Assembly: GCA_946482365.1 (NCBI GenBank)
Contig: CAMLQY010000009.1
Span: forward strand, 20,153-84,152
Reading direction: 5' to 3'
Source: an uncultured Actinomycetes bacterium
Lineage (GTDB): Bacteria > Actinomycetota > Thermoleophilia > Solirubrobacterales > 70-9
DNA: 64,000 nt
Shown: one piece after another, positions 24,892-33,386 of the stretch
Numbering within the stretch: the stretch's first letter is position 1
Layout: every line of letters starts with the position of its first letter
The notes under the pieces: generated by a model
The model's database searches: none
What the model saw: only the letters and a program-made list of their open reading frames with translations
Told to the model about the DNA's origin: nothing
Program-made: the position numbers and the translations under genes

Positions 24892-26880
24892 TCAACGCGT
24901 TGCACCTCGTGTGGTGGCGCGGATCGTCCCGGCCTCGTCGACCTCGGCGCTCCAGCCGGGGGGGAGGACGAACGTCGCCTCGGGCAGCTCGAAGACGGCG
25001 GGGCCGTTCGCGCGCAGCCCGGCCGGCGGCTCGCCGCGCAGGACCGCGGCCGCCACCCACTCGCCGCCGAATCGCACCTCGCGGATGCCTTCCTCGAGCG
25101 CGCCGGCCCCGGCGGCGGCCAGCCGTGGCTGCGGCCCCGGCGAGACCATCGCCAGGCGGACGTGGACGAGCACCACCTCGCCGTCGGGGTCGCGGTGGCC
25201 GTAGCGCTCCTCGTGGGCGGCGGCGAAGCGCTCGGCGAGGTCGGCCGGATCGGGGTGCGCGGTCCCCGGCACCGGCAGCTCGAAGGCCTGGCCCGCGTAG
25301 CGCATCTCGTAGACGGTTTCGGGCTCCGCCCCGTCCGAGCCCCCGCCGAGGCCGGCGATCAGATCTTCGACCTCGGCTGCGATGCGCTCGGCAGTCATCT
25401 CGGCTTCCCCCAGCATCACGGTGCGGGTCGTGTCGCGGCGGCGGTCGGAGGCGCAGAGGCCGAGCGCCGAGAGCACCCCGCCGGCACGCGGGCAGAGGAT
25501 CCGCTCGATCCCCAGCTCGGCGGCGATGGCGGCCGCGTGCATCGGCCCCGCGCCGCCGAAGGGGAGCAGGGCGAAGCCGCGGGGGTCGACGCCCCGCTCC
25601 ACCGTGACCACCCGCAGCGCCCGCACCATCTCTTGGTTGGCGACGCGGACGATCCCCTCGGCCGCCTCCAGCTCGTCCATGCCGAGCTCGTCGGCGAGAG
25701 CGCCGACGGCCGCCCGTGCGGCACCAGCGTCGAGCGCGACCCCGCCCGCCAGGCCGGAGCCGGGCGCGAGGCGGCCGAGCACCAGGTTCGCGTCGGTCAC
25801 CGTCGGCTCGGTCCCCCCGCGGCCGTAGCAGGCGGGCCCGGGGTCGGCTCCGGCCGAGCGCGGCCCAACCCGCAGCGCGCCGCCGCTGTCGCGCCACCCG
25901 ACCGAGCCGCCGCCGGCGCCGACGGTGTGCACGTCGACCATCGGCAGCTGGATCACCCGGCCGCCGATCTCGCGCGAGTCGGTACGGCGCACCTCGCCGT
26001 CCTCGACGACGCAGACGTCGCAGGAGGTGCCGCCCATGTCGAGGCCGAGAGCGTTGCCGTCGCCGGAGGTGCGGGCGAGCAGGCCGGCCCCGACGGCGCC
26101 GCCGGCCGGCCCGGAGAGGACGCTCCAGGCACCCGCCCGCGCGGCCTCCGCGGCGCTTGCGAGGCCGCCCGAGGAGCGCATCACCTGCGGTAGGGGCAGG
26201 CCCGCCGCCGCGGCCGCCTCGCCGAGGCGGCCCAGATAGCGGCCGAGGAGGGGGGAGAGGTAGGCGTCGATGACGGTCGTCGAGGTGCGCTCGTACTCGC
26301 GGAAGCGGGGAAGCACCTCGTGCGAGGCCGAGACGTGGAGGCTCGGTATCTCGCGGCGCAGGTGCTCGGCGATGCGCCGCTCGTGGGCCGGGTCGAGGTA
26401 GGAGAAGAGGAGGCAGACCGCGACCGACTCGACCCCGCGGTCGTGCAGCAGCTCCGCGAGCCGGGCCGGCTCCTCCTCCGCGAGCGGCTCGACGACCCCC
26501 TCGGGCCCGACCCGCTCCTCCGCCTCGAAGCGCAGATCCGCCTCGACCAGCGGCGCCGGCTTGGGAGCGCAGAGGCGGTAGAGCTGCGGCCGGGCCTGGC
26601 GGCCGATCTCGATCGCGTCGGCGAAGCCGCGGGTCGCGACCAGCGCCGTGCGGGCGCCGCGTTCCTCCAGCAGCGCGTTGGTGCCGACGGTCATCCCGTG
26701 AGCGAAGGACTCGACCTCCGGCCCCGCGGCCCCGGCCAGCCGCAGCACCTCCTCCACGGCTGCGATCACGGCCAGCGACTGGTCCTCGGGCGTCGTCGGC
26801 AGCTTCGCCGTGTGCAGCCGCTCGCCGTCGAAGAGGACGGCGTCGGTGAAGGTCCCGCCTACGTCGACACCGAGCAGCAT
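24892..26880 (-). CDS. hyuA: Hydantoinase A/oxoprolinase family protein
   Basis: 662 aa. The actin-like ATPase start LLGVDVGGTFTDAV and the later LGLDMGGTSCDV motif identify an HyuA/acetone-carboxylase-beta type subunit. The middle block MVDVHTVGAGGGSVGW is characteristic. It works with the HyuB subunit encoded 49 bases downstream. The stop of nadB lies 13 bases upstream of its ATG, so all three genes are likely one transcript, an unusual pairing for NAD synthesis. Confidence 0.93.
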   Translation of the reverse strand: MLLGVDVGGTFTDAVLFDGERLHTAKLPTTPEDQSLAVIAAVEEVLRLAGAAGPEVESFAHGMTVGTNALLEERGARTALVATRGFADAIEIGRQARPQLYRLCAPKPAPLVEADLRFEAEERVGPEGVVEPLAEEEPARLAELLHDRGVESVAVCLLFSYLDPAHERRIAEHLRREIPSLHVSASHEVLPRFREYERTSTTVIDAYLSPLLGRYLGRLGEAAAAAGLPLPQVMRSSGGLASAAEAARAGAWSVLSGPAGGAVGAGLLARTSGDGNALGLDMGGTSCDVCVVEDGEVRRTDSREIGGRVIQLPMVDVHTVGAGGGSVGWRDSGGALRVGPRSAGADPGPACYGRGGTEPTVTDANLVLGRLAPGSGLAGGVALDAGAARAAVGALADELGMDELEAAEGIVRVANQEMVRALRVVTVERGVDPRGFALLPFGGAGPMHAAAIAAELGIERILCPRAGGVLSALGLCASDRRRDTTRTVMLGEAEMTAERIAAEVEDLIAGLGGGSDGAEPETVYEMRYAGQAFELPVPGTAHPDPADLAERFAAAHEERYGHRDPDGEVVLVHVRLAMVSPGPQPRLAAAGAGALEEGIREVRFGGEWVAAAVLRGEPPAGLRANGPAVFELPEATFVLPPGWSAEVDEAGTIRATTRGATR

Positions 26881-26893
26881 GGCTCCAAGCTAG

Positions 26894-28339
26894 TCAGTCC
26901 CAATGCTCGCGGCGGATCTCGCCGCCGTGGCCGCGGACGACGTGGACGCCGTCGAGGCTCGGGTCCAGGCGGGGGAAGTCGGCGCGCAGGTGGCCGCCGC
27001 GGGACTCGCGCCGCTCCAGCGCGCTGGCGGCGATCGCCGCCGCCAGGGGGTAGGGGTCGCCGAGTAGCTCCTCGAGCTGCCCGGGGCGGCGCAGCGGGCC
27101 GGCCAGGCGCCAGACCGCCTCGCGGGTCGCCTCGGTGGGCGGCTGGAAGCGCCACTCGCCGGGCTCCGGCGGGCTGGGCGCCGGCTCCTCCTCCAGCGCC
27201 GCGACCCCCGCGCGGCCGCCGAAGACGAAGCACTCGCTGAGCGAGTTGGAGGCCAGGCGGTTGGCGCCGTGCAGGCCGGTGCAGGAGCACTCGCCGACCG
27301 CGTAGAGCCCCGGCAGCGAGGAGCGCCCGTCGAGGTCGACCGCGACCCCGCCCATCGTGTAGTGGGCGGCGGGGGCGACCGGGACCGGCTCGGCGCCCGG
27401 TCGCAGGCCGGCCTCGGCCAGCGAGTCGAAGACGTTGGGGAAACGGGAGGGGTCGAGCCCACGCAGGTCGAGCGAGACCGCTTCGGTGCCGTCGGCCGCG
27501 AGCCGGTCGAGGATCGCGGCGGTGACCGCGTCGCGCGGGGCCAGCTCGTCGGTGAAGCGCCGGCCGGAGGCGTCGAGCAGGGCCGCGCCCTCTCCGCGCA
27601 CCGCCTCGGTTATCAGCATGCCGTCGAAGCGGGTGCCGGGGAGGAAGAGCGCGGTCGGGTGGAACTGGCAGAACTCGAGGTCGGCGAGGTCGGCTCCCGC
27701 CGCCGCGGCCATCGTCGGCCCGGCGCCGATCGCGCCCCAGGGGTTGGAGGTGCGCTGCCACAGCGCCGCCGCCCCGCCGGTGGCGAGCACGGTCGCGGCG
27801 GCGGCGAGGGGTCCGTCGGCGGTCAGCACTCCGTGGCAGCGCTCGCCGCCGCTCCATAGCGCGGTCATCGAGGCGCGCTCGAGGACCTCGATTCGGGGCT
27901 CGGCGGCGACCATCGCCGCCAGCTTCGAGGTGATCTCGTGGCCGGTGGCGCTGCCGCCGGAGTGGACGATCCGACGCCGGGTGTGGCCGCCCTCCAGCCC
28001 CAGGGACAGCTCGCCGTCCTCGTCGCGGTCGAAGACGACCCCACGGCGGAGCAGCTCGTGCACCGCGCCGGGCGCCTCGTCGACCAGCGCCTGCACCGCC
28101 GAGGGCCGGCAGAGGCCGCGCCCGGCGGCGATCGTGTCGGCGGCGTGCTGGGCGGGGGAGTCGCCGGGCTCCAGCGCCGCCGCCAGACCGCCCTGCGCCC
28201 AGAAGCTGGCGCTCTGCGACAGCGGGGTACGGGAGACGACGCAGACCGCCGCGCCGCGCTCGGCCGCGACCAGCGCCGTCCACAGGCCCGCCGCGCCGCC
28301 GCCGACGACGGCGACGTCGTGCTCGGCACTGGGCGCTAT
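26894..28339 (-). CDS. nadB: L-aspartate oxidase, apparent ATA start
   Basis: 481 aa if read from ATA at 28339. The first GTG in frame (28096) would remove the FAD-binding fold, whose motif VAVVGGGAAGL lies directly after the ATA. Other NadB marks are present: SASFWAQGG, CQFHPTALFLPG, ITEAVRGEGA, and HYTMGGVAVDL with the GLHGANRLASNSL flavin block. NadB oxidises aspartate to iminoaspartate, the first step of NAD synthesis. The ATA overlaps the TAG stop of the coiled-coil gene as ATAG, with AGGA upstream, exactly like the ATGA overlaps elsewhere. nadA and nadC are not in the window. Confidence 0.85.
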   Translation of the reverse strand: MAPSAEHDVAVVGGGAAGLWTALVAAERGAAVCVVSRTPLSQSASFWAQGGLAAALEPGDSPAQHAADTIAAGRGLCRPSAVQALVDEAPGAVHELLRRGVVFDRDEDGELSLGLEGGHTRRRIVHSGGSATGHEITSKLAAMVAAEPRIEVLERASMTALWSGGERCHGVLTADGPLAAAATVLATGGAAALWQRTSNPWGAIGAGPTMAAAAGADLADLEFCQFHPTALFLPGTRFDGMLITEAVRGEGAALLDASGRRFTDELAPRDAVTAAILDRLAADGTEAVSLDLRGLDPSRFPNVFDSLAEAGLRPGAEPVPVAPAAHYTMGGVAVDLDGRSSLPGLYAVGECSCTGLHGANRLASNSLSECFVFGGRAGVAALEEEPAPSPPEPGEWRFQPPTEATREAVWRLAGPLRRPGQLEELLGDPYPLAAAIAASALERRESRGGHLRADFPRLDPSLDGVHVVRGHGGEIRREHWD

Positions 28340-28755
28340 CGCCGTCCTGCCTCTCGCCTGATCGCCTCGACCTGGCTGCGAAGCCAGGCGGCCGCGGACT
28401 CGCGGGCCCGCGCCCGCTCGTCGCCGATCGCGCCCTCGGCCTCGGCGGCGCGCTTCTCCGCCTCGGCGATCCGCTTCTCGGCCGCCTCGGCCTGCGCCTC
28501 GATCTCGGAGAGGCGGCTCTCCGCCTCAGCGATCACGCGGTCCTTGGCCTCGCGCTCGCGTCGCAGCTCCTCCGCATGCGCGGCTCGCAGCTCCTCCAAG
28601 GCCTGGGAGGCGCGGGCACGCTCCTTCTCCAGATCGGTCTCCAGCGCCTCGATCTCGGCCGCGACCTGCTTCTCCGCGGCGCTCGCCGCCGCCGCGGCCT
28701 CCTCCAGCCGCTTCTTGGCCATCTCGACCTGCGCGCTGAGATCTCCCGTGTTCAC
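28336..28755 (-). CDS. Alanine/glutamate-rich coiled-coil protein
   Basis: 139 aa, nearly all predicted coiled coil (residues about 5-125) made of Ala, Glu, Arg heptads; only the last ten residues differ. No membrane segment. It heads the nadB-hyuA-hyuB operon and overlaps the nadB start by 4 bases. No function can be assigned; it may be a scaffold or DivIVA-like structural protein. Low complexity makes homology claims unsafe. Confidence 0.65.
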   Translation of the reverse strand: MNTGDLSAQVEMAKKRLEEAAAAASAAEKQVAAEIEALETDLEKERARASQALEELRAAHAEELRREREAKDRVIAEAESRLSEIEAQAEAAEKRIAEAEKRAAEAEGAIGDERARARESAAAWLRSQVEAIRREAGRR

Positions 28756-28810
28756 CCGCCCAATCTATTACGAGATGTCCCGGCGGGCGTTCCATTGCAT
28801 ATGGCTGACG

Positions 28811-28839
28811 TGGTAGAGTATCTCCCATGCGAACTACCA
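28811..28839 (+). promoter_or_regulatory. Inverted repeat across the vapB start codon
   Basis: TGGTAG (28811-28816) and CTACCA (28834-28839) bracket the ATG at 28827. This suits autoregulation by the AbrB-like antitoxin. Confidence 0.35.
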
Positions 28840-29069
28840 TTGACCGTGCCGGAAGAGTTGTCATTCCAAAGCCGATGCGGTCCGCTCTGGGCCTTGACGG
28901 CGGGGAGGAGGTTGAGCTCTCCCTCCTGGGTGAGCGGATCGAGATGACGCCGGCGCCGCGACAGGTCAAGCTCCAGCGCGGTGCGCATGGCCTGCTCACC
29001 TCTGACCTGCAGATGCCACCTCACGGCCCCGAGGAGGTTCGGGAGGCCTTGGAGCGAGCTCGGCGATGA
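28827..29069 (+). CDS. vapB: AbrB/MazE-type antitoxin (VapB)
   Basis: 80 aa. The N-terminal SpoVT-AbrB domain is clear (TTIDRAGRVVIPKPMRSALGL). The C-terminal half would bind the toxin. It overlaps the PIN toxin gene as ATGA. The antitoxin probably represses the operon through the inverted repeat around its own start. Confidence 0.9.
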   Translation: MRTTIDRAGRVVIPKPMRSALGLDGGEEVELSLLGERIEMTPAPRQVKLQRGAHGLLTSDLQMPPHGPEEVREALERARR

Positions 29070-29488
29070 TCGCCCCCGATAGCTCGGCCTTGATCGCCGG
29101 CTTCATCCCTAGTCACCGTTTCCACGAGGCCGTGTTGCCTTCTTTGGCAGAGGTGGCGGCGCACGGCAGCCTGATCGGTCACACGATGGCGGAGACCTAC
29201 TCGGTGCTCAGTACCCCCGGTGGCATCTATCGAGCCGAGCCGCGCTCGGTGGTCGAGTACCTCGACCAGTTCCTCGACGAGGGCTCGCCGATTCCGGTCT
29301 TGCCGGCTGCCCACCGGGAGGCCATTGACCTCCTTGCCGCAAATGGCCGCCCGGGAGGTGCGATCTACGACGCCCTCATCGGGTTGGCTGCGCGGGATGC
29401 TGAAGTAACCCTGGTCAGCCTCGACGGCCGCGCCGCGCCGGTCTATGAACTGTGCGGCGTCGACGTGCGGTTCCTGGCGAGCGCCTAA
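29066..29488 (+). CDS. vapC: PIN-domain ribonuclease toxin (VapC)
   Basis: 140 aa PIN domain with the full acidic set Asp5, Glu43, Asp102 and Asp120. VapC toxins cleave RNA, commonly initiator tRNA or the 23S sarcin-ricin loop. The start overlaps the antitoxin stop by 4 bases, and its end overlaps that of the convergent glycosyltransferase gene by 4 bases. Confidence 0.9.
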   Translation: MIAPDSSALIAGFIPSHRFHEAVLPSLAEVAAHGSLIGHTMAETYSVLSTPGGIYRAEPRSVVEYLDQFLDEGSPIPVLPAAHREAIDLLAANGRPGGAIYDALIGLAARDAEVTLVSLDGRAAPVYELCGVDVRFLASA

Positions 29489-30429
29489 CTTACGCCCTCG
29501 AGAACGGTGCGGTAGGCGACGATCGTCCGCTCGGCCATGCGGGCGGCCGAGAGGGAGGCGGCGCGTGCGGCGCCCTCGACGCGCGGGTCGGGCGACTCGA
29601 GGAGGGGTCGCGCCGCCGCTGTCCATATATCCAGGTCGAACGGCGCGCAGAGGGTGTCGTCCAGGCCCGCAAGCGCGTGGGGGGCGATCCCGACCGGTGT
29701 GGAGAGGACCGGAACGTCGCAGGCGAGCGCCTCGACGCAGGCGAGGCCGAAGCCCTCGTAGTCGGAGGTGACGAGGACGGCGCCGGCGGCGTTGACCCAG
29801 AGCGGCATCTCGTCGGGGTCGATCGAGCCGCCGGTGAGCAGCTCGGCCTCGCAGGCGCGGGCCAGCTCGGCTGCCCGGTCGTGCCGCTTCTCGGGCCGGG
29901 CCGGGTCGGCGGGGAAGAGCAGGTAGCGGCCGGCTGGGTCGAGGCCGAGCCGCTCCCGTGCCTCGGTGCGGGGCATGCGCCGGAAGCGCCCCAGGTCCGG
30001 TCCGCAGGGCAGGACCGCCGAGCCCGGCACGGGGGGGAGGCCCGGCCGCCCGTCCTCGGCCGAGAAGAGCGCCCGCGAGACCGCTGCGACCAGGTCCGCC
30101 CGCCAGGCCAGCCGGTGCGACGTCGGCCCGACCACCGGGTGGCGCACGTCGGTCCCGTGGAAGCTGACGACAAGCGGCCGAGCGCCGGCCAGCAGCGCGC
30201 ACCATCCCACCAGCCCGTAGTGGGCGTGGACGAGGTCGAAGCGCTCACGCTTCAGCATCCGCCGCAGCCGCCGGGTGGCGGGGCCGTAGTGCTGCCGGCC
30301 GCGCGGGAAGGAGAAGACCTCGACCTCGATGCCGAGCTTCCGCATCTCCTCCACCTGGTCCTGCACCCAGCGCCCCCGCTGTGGGGTGGAGGCGTCGGGA
30401 ACGAAGTTGGTGACGACCAGGACGCGCAC
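29485..30429 (-). CDS. GT4-type glycosyltransferase
   Basis: 314 aa. GT-B fold: N-terminal Rossmann half (RVLVVTNFVPD; HAHYGLVGW; VVSFHGTDVRHP) and C-terminal donor-binding half with the E-x7-E type motif (SDYEGFGLACVEALACDVPVL). Typical of enzymes using nucleotide sugars for lipid or polysaccharide glycosylation; acceptor unknown. It is the only non-toxin-antitoxin gene in the 28.8-33.9 kb stretch and has no linked sugar genes. Confidence 0.9.
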   Translation of the reverse strand: MRVLVVTNFVPDASTPQRGRWVQDQVEEMRKLGIEVEVFSFPRGRQHYGPATRRLRRMLKRERFDLVHAHYGLVGWCALLAGARPLVVSFHGTDVRHPVVGPTSHRLAWRADLVAAVSRALFSAEDGRPGLPPVPGSAVLPCGPDLGRFRRMPRTEARERLGLDPAGRYLLFPADPARPEKRHDRAAELARACEAELLTGGSIDPDEMPLWVNAAGAVLVTSDYEGFGLACVEALACDVPVLSTPVGIAPHALAGLDDTLCAPFDLDIWTAAARPLLESPDPRVEGAARAASLSAARMAERTIVAYRTVLEGVS

Positions 30430-30468
30430 GCGCTGAGACTATCCGCGCGAGGTTCGCTTAACGGTTGC

Positions 30469-30867
30469 TCATCTGACGCGGACGAGAACCTGAGGCAGGT
30501 CGGCGAAGCCGACCTGGTCGGCACTGACGACCTCCCGCCCCCGTGCTCGTGCCGTCGCGGCGATGATCAGGTCGTGTGCCCCCCGCGGCTGGCCGCTGCG
30601 GCGGGTATGTGCAAGCAACGCGCCATGTGCCCGAGCCACGTCCGTGTCGTAGTCCTCGACGGAAACGGCTTCGAGCACCGCCTCGGCGAATGCCCCGCGG
30701 TCCGCTCGGCGCCTCTCATCGGCCAACTCGACTCCGACCGTCAGCTCGGCGACGGTGATCGCCGCGATAGCCACGTCGTCCTCATCGCCCACCAGCTCCT
30801 CGAGCGCCGCCGCTCCCTGGCGCTCTGCATCGACCAAAACGGAGGTGTCGAGGATCAGCCGTGCCAG
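30469..30867 (-). CDS. PIN-domain toxin of a Phd/PIN module
   Basis: 132 aa if begun at a CTG at 30867. The first ATG/GTG/TTG start (TTG 30837) would lose the catalytic strand LILDTSVLVD, so the real start must be CTG 30867 (reads MARLILDTS when initiated) or CTG 30858. The acidic residues Asp in ILDTS, Glu in VAELTVG and Asp in AHDLIIAA are present. It overlaps the antitoxin gene by 13 bases. Confidence 0.85.
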   Translation of the reverse strand: MARLILDTSVLVDAERQGAAALEELVGDEDDVAIAAITVAELTVGVELADERRRADRGAFAEAVLEAVSVEDYDTDVARAHGALLAHTRRSGQPRGAHDLIIAATARARGREVVSADQVGFADLPQVLVRVR

Positions 30868-31106
30868 GGGTCTGCCGGGGGGCCGATGGCGTTACGCAGC
30901 TCACGCAGCTCGGCAGCCCACTCGGGATCGGGTCTGTGGGTACGCAACGTCTCCTTGAGTGCCCGACCGGTACCGGTCGTCGCCGGGCCGATCGTCGCGA
31001 CGACACGGCCGTGACGGACCACGACGAAAGACTCGTGCTCGGACTCGACGCTGTCGAGGACCTCGGAGAACCGCCGTGCCGCGTCGGTGGCGCTGAGCTG
31101 CTTCAT
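30855..31106 (-). CDS. Phd/YefM family antitoxin
   Basis: 83 aa. The N terminus (LSATDAARRFSEVLDSVE, then FVVVRHGRVVATIGP) is the Phd/YefM DNA-binding fold. It precedes and overlaps a PIN toxin, an accepted combination. The promoter lies in the AT-rich 75-base spacer shared with the divergent RHH antitoxin gene, where GAATC and GATTC repeats are seen at about 31109-31128. Confidence 0.88.
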   Translation of the reverse strand: MKQLSATDAARRFSEVLDSVESEHESFVVVRHGRVVATIGPATTGTGRALKETLRTHRPDPEWAAELRELRNAIGPPADPWHG

Positions 31107-31150
31107 GGAATCAGATTATCAGATTCTAATTACCCAGTTGGGCCTGATCT

Positions 31151-31169
31151 GTAGTACAAAACGTGCTAC
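31151..31169 (+). promoter_or_regulatory. Operator candidate upstream of the RHH/MazF module
   Basis: GTAGTAC (31151-31157), AAAAC, GTGCTAC (31163-31169): 7-bp arms with one mismatch, ending 12 bases before the antitoxin ATG. The size suits a ribbon-helix-helix dimer pair. Confidence 0.4.
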
Positions 31170-31181
31170 GCTCGTCCTGCG

Positions 31182-31427
31182 ATGGCCCGGTCACTTCACG
31201 TCCGCCTTGATGACAGCTCCGCCGCCGCACTCCGCATAGTGCGCGGCAGCACCGCGAGTGACTCCGAGGCTGTGCGCACCGCCCTTCGCGAGGCAGCCGC
31301 CCGTCGCCGAACCCGCTCTGCTCTTGCTGCGGAGGTGGAGCGCCTCGAATCCGACCCGGTCGACCGGGCGGCGCGCGCCCGGCTCATGTCCGACATGGAC
31401 GCGGTCGCCGCCGACTGGCCGGAGTGA
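31182..31427 (+). CDS. Ribbon-helix-helix antitoxin of a MazF-type module
   Basis: 81 aa. The N terminus SLHVRLDDSSAAALR is a RHH strand-helix start, and the C terminus has the acidic toxin-binding tail (DMDAVAADWPE). It overlaps the MazF-like toxin gene as GTGA. A palindrome upstream suggests autoregulation. Divergent from the Phd/PIN module. Confidence 0.85.
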   Translation: MARSLHVRLDDSSAAALRIVRGSTASDSEAVRTALREAAARRRTRSALAAEVERLESDPVDRAARARLMSDMDAVAADWPE

Positions 31428-31738
31428 CGCGCGGCGACGTCTACCGCGTGCGGCTGCCGGCGCGTCGGGGTCGCGAGCAGCACGGCCCTCGTTATGCGGT
31501 GCTCGTGCAGGCCGAAGAGCTGCTTGGCCTCTCGACCGCGTTGGTTGCGCCAACCTCGCGCAGCGCCCGTCCGGCTGTCTTCCGGCCTGAGATCGAGATC
31601 GGGGGGGAGCAGACCCGCGTGATGGTCGAGCAGCTGCGGGCGCTCGACCTCGAACGGCTCGACGACTTCGCGGGCCGGCTGAGCTCGAGCGAGCTGAGCG
31701 CGGTCGACGACGCGCTCGCCGTCGTTCTGGGTCTTTGA
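31424..31738 (+). CDS. mazF: MazF/PemK family mRNA interferase toxin
   Basis: 104 aa, GTG start. The signature RGDVYRVRLP, GPRYAVLVQ and ALVAPTSRSARP are diagnostic for PemK/MazF endoribonucleases, which cut mRNA at short motifs. Antitoxin encoded immediately upstream with a 4-base overlap. Confidence 0.92.
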   Translation: MTRGDVYRVRLPARRGREQHGPRYAVLVQAEELLGLSTALVAPTSRSARPAVFRPEIEIGGEQTRVMVEQLRALDLERLDDFAGRLSSSELSAVDDALAVVLGL

Positions 31739-31806
31739 GGGACGGCGTTGCTGGGTTGCTGATGTAAGAATATTACTACAGAATGCACAACTGCTCTCTT
31801 ATATGA

Positions 31807-31845
31807 ATATGCACACAACAGCTGCAATCCTGATACTGTGCGTAT
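31807..31845 (+). promoter_or_regulatory. Operator candidate abutting the hipB start
   Basis: ATATGCACA (31807-31815) and TGTGCGTAT (31837-31845) form near-perfect inverted arms ending at the base before the ATG. The 31739-31845 spacer is AT-rich, with possible -10 elements close to the start, so the hipBA message may be leaderless or nearly so. Confidence 0.5.
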
Positions 31846-32112
31846 ATGCATACAGCAAACCCAAAGGGTCGCGCGACTTGGACGGTGCATAACCCCGCCG
31901 ATCTCGGTCGGGCGATCGCGGGAGTGCGCTCCGCATGCGGCCTGACGCAGGCGGGGCTTGCCGGCCAGATCGGGGTCGACCGGGGCTATCTGGCCCGACT
32001 CGAGGCCGGCGCCTCCCAGCTCGTGCTCGAGCGGGCGCTGCGCGCCCTGCGCAGGATGGGAGCGACGGTCACGGTCACCTTCGAGCGCCCGGACGCCGAT
32101 GGCGAGAGCTGA
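31846..32112 (+). CDS. hipB: XRE-family antitoxin HipB
   Basis: 88 aa with a helix-turn-helix of the Xre type (LGRAIAGVRSACGLTQAGLAGQIGV, then the recognition helix region DRGYLARLEAG). It overlaps the hipA start by 14 bases. HipB binds DNA and the HipA kinase, keeping it inactive. Confidence 0.9.
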   Translation: MHTANPKGRATWTVHNPADLGRAIAGVRSACGLTQAGLAGQIGVDRGYLARLEAGASQLVLERALRALRRMGATVTVTFERPDADGES

Positions 32113-33322
32113 GAGCCTCGGCGTCTGGCTCGAGGGAGTCCGGATCGCGGACTTGACCGAGGGGCCCGGGGGCTCGATTCGAGCCCGCTACTCCGACGAA
32201 GCGCTCGACCGATGGCCACGGAACAGCCCGGTCATCTCCTGCAGCCTGCCGCTCGGCGAGCGCGCCCTGCCGGCCCTCGCCTTCTGCAGGGGCCTGTTGC
32301 CCGAGGGCGACGCGCTGCGAACGTTGGCCGATCGGGCTGACCTGGCGGCCAGCGACACGTTCGGGATGCTCGAGCGTTACGGGCGCGACGTCGCGGGCGC
32401 GCTGGCGATCGCCCCCGAAGAGCCGGCCGAGCGCGATTACGGCATCGAGGAGTACAGCGAGACCGGCCTGGAGGAGGCGATCGACGACCTCGACGACCAT
32501 CCGCTCGGCGCGCACGACGACAGCGAGCTGTCGCTGGCGGGCCTGCAGGACAAGCTTCTCCTCGTCGATCTTGGTGAGCGGGGTTGGGGTCGTCCTCTCC
32601 ATGGCCGGCCCTCGACCCACATCCTCAAGGTCGACGATCCGCGCCGGCCCGGCTTGATCCAGGCCGAGGCGGAATGCCTGTACCTGGCCCGGGCACTCGG
32701 CCTGACGAGCATCGACCCCCAAATCGAGACCATCGGCGAGCACCGCTGCCTGATCGTTCCCCGCTTCGATCGGGAAGAGGACGCCGGCTCGATCGCGCGC
32801 ATCCACCAGGAGGATCTCTGCCAGGCGACCGGGACCGATCCTGCCCAGCGCGAGGGCCGTGGCAAGTACGAGCGAAGCGGAGGCCCGGCGCTGAAGGACG
32901 CAGCCGCCCTCATAGACAGCTACGCCGGCGACGTCGAGGGCCAGCTCGACCGCCTGGTTGAGATAGTCGCCTTCACGGTGCTGATCGGCAACGCCGACGC
33001 CCACGGCAAGAACCTCGCCTTCCTGCACCCCCACCCCGAGCGGATCGAGCTGGCGCCGCTCTACGACACCGTGCCGACCGTGCTCTGGCCCAAGCTCCGC
33101 AGGGAGGCGGCGATGTCGATCGGCGCCCAGGTCTCGCTGCCGGACGTGACCCTGAGGGACATCGTCCGCGAGGCGGTGATCTGGCGCCACCCAGCCGAGC
33201 GAGCCGAGGAGACCGCACGCCGCACGCTCGCCACCGCCCTCACCGTTCTCGATGAAGGCATGCTCCCAAGCAATTCGCCGGTAGCGAAACTCGTCTCCAG
33301 TCGAGCCCGGCAGCTGCTTTGA
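32099..33322 (+). CDS. hipA: HipA family serine/threonine kinase toxin
   Basis: 407 aa from the ATG at 32099 overlapping hipB. HipA kinase marks are complete: couple_hipA N-terminal domain (LPLGERALPALAFCRGLLPEG), SLAGLQDKLLL for the P-loop-like region, IVPRFDR, HQEDLCQATG, and the catalytic/magnesium block GNADAHGKNLAFL. HipA phosphorylates glutamyl-tRNA synthetase in E. coli, leading to growth arrest. Intact, so probably functional. Confidence 0.95.
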   Translation: MARAESLGVWLEGVRIADLTEGPGGSIRARYSDEALDRWPRNSPVISCSLPLGERALPALAFCRGLLPEGDALRTLADRADLAASDTFGMLERYGRDVAGALAIAPEEPAERDYGIEEYSETGLEEAIDDLDDHPLGAHDDSELSLAGLQDKLLLVDLGERGWGRPLHGRPSTHILKVDDPRRPGLIQAEAECLYLARALGLTSIDPQIETIGEHRCLIVPRFDREEDAGSIARIHQEDLCQATGTDPAQREGRGKYERSGGPALKDAAALIDSYAGDVEGQLDRLVEIVAFTVLIGNADAHGKNLAFLHPHPERIELAPLYDTVPTVLWPKLRREAAMSIGAQVSLPDVTLRDIVREAVIWRHPAERAEETARRTLATALTVLDEGMLPSNSPVAKLVSSRARQLL

Positions 33323-33386
33323 ATGGCCACCACCCGCAACCGCTCTCGATCCCCGAGCCTCCGCCGCTCGACCTATCCTTTTCGAT

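Noticed and set aside
23346..25607. 753-codon plus-strand frame across hyuB and hyuA
   Set aside because: Antisense of two well-conserved genes; no domain in the translated sequence.
26859..28283. 474-codon minus-strand frame overlapping nadB
   Set aside because: It has a normal start codon but is Arg/Gly-rich without motifs; the NadB frame holds all family signatures.
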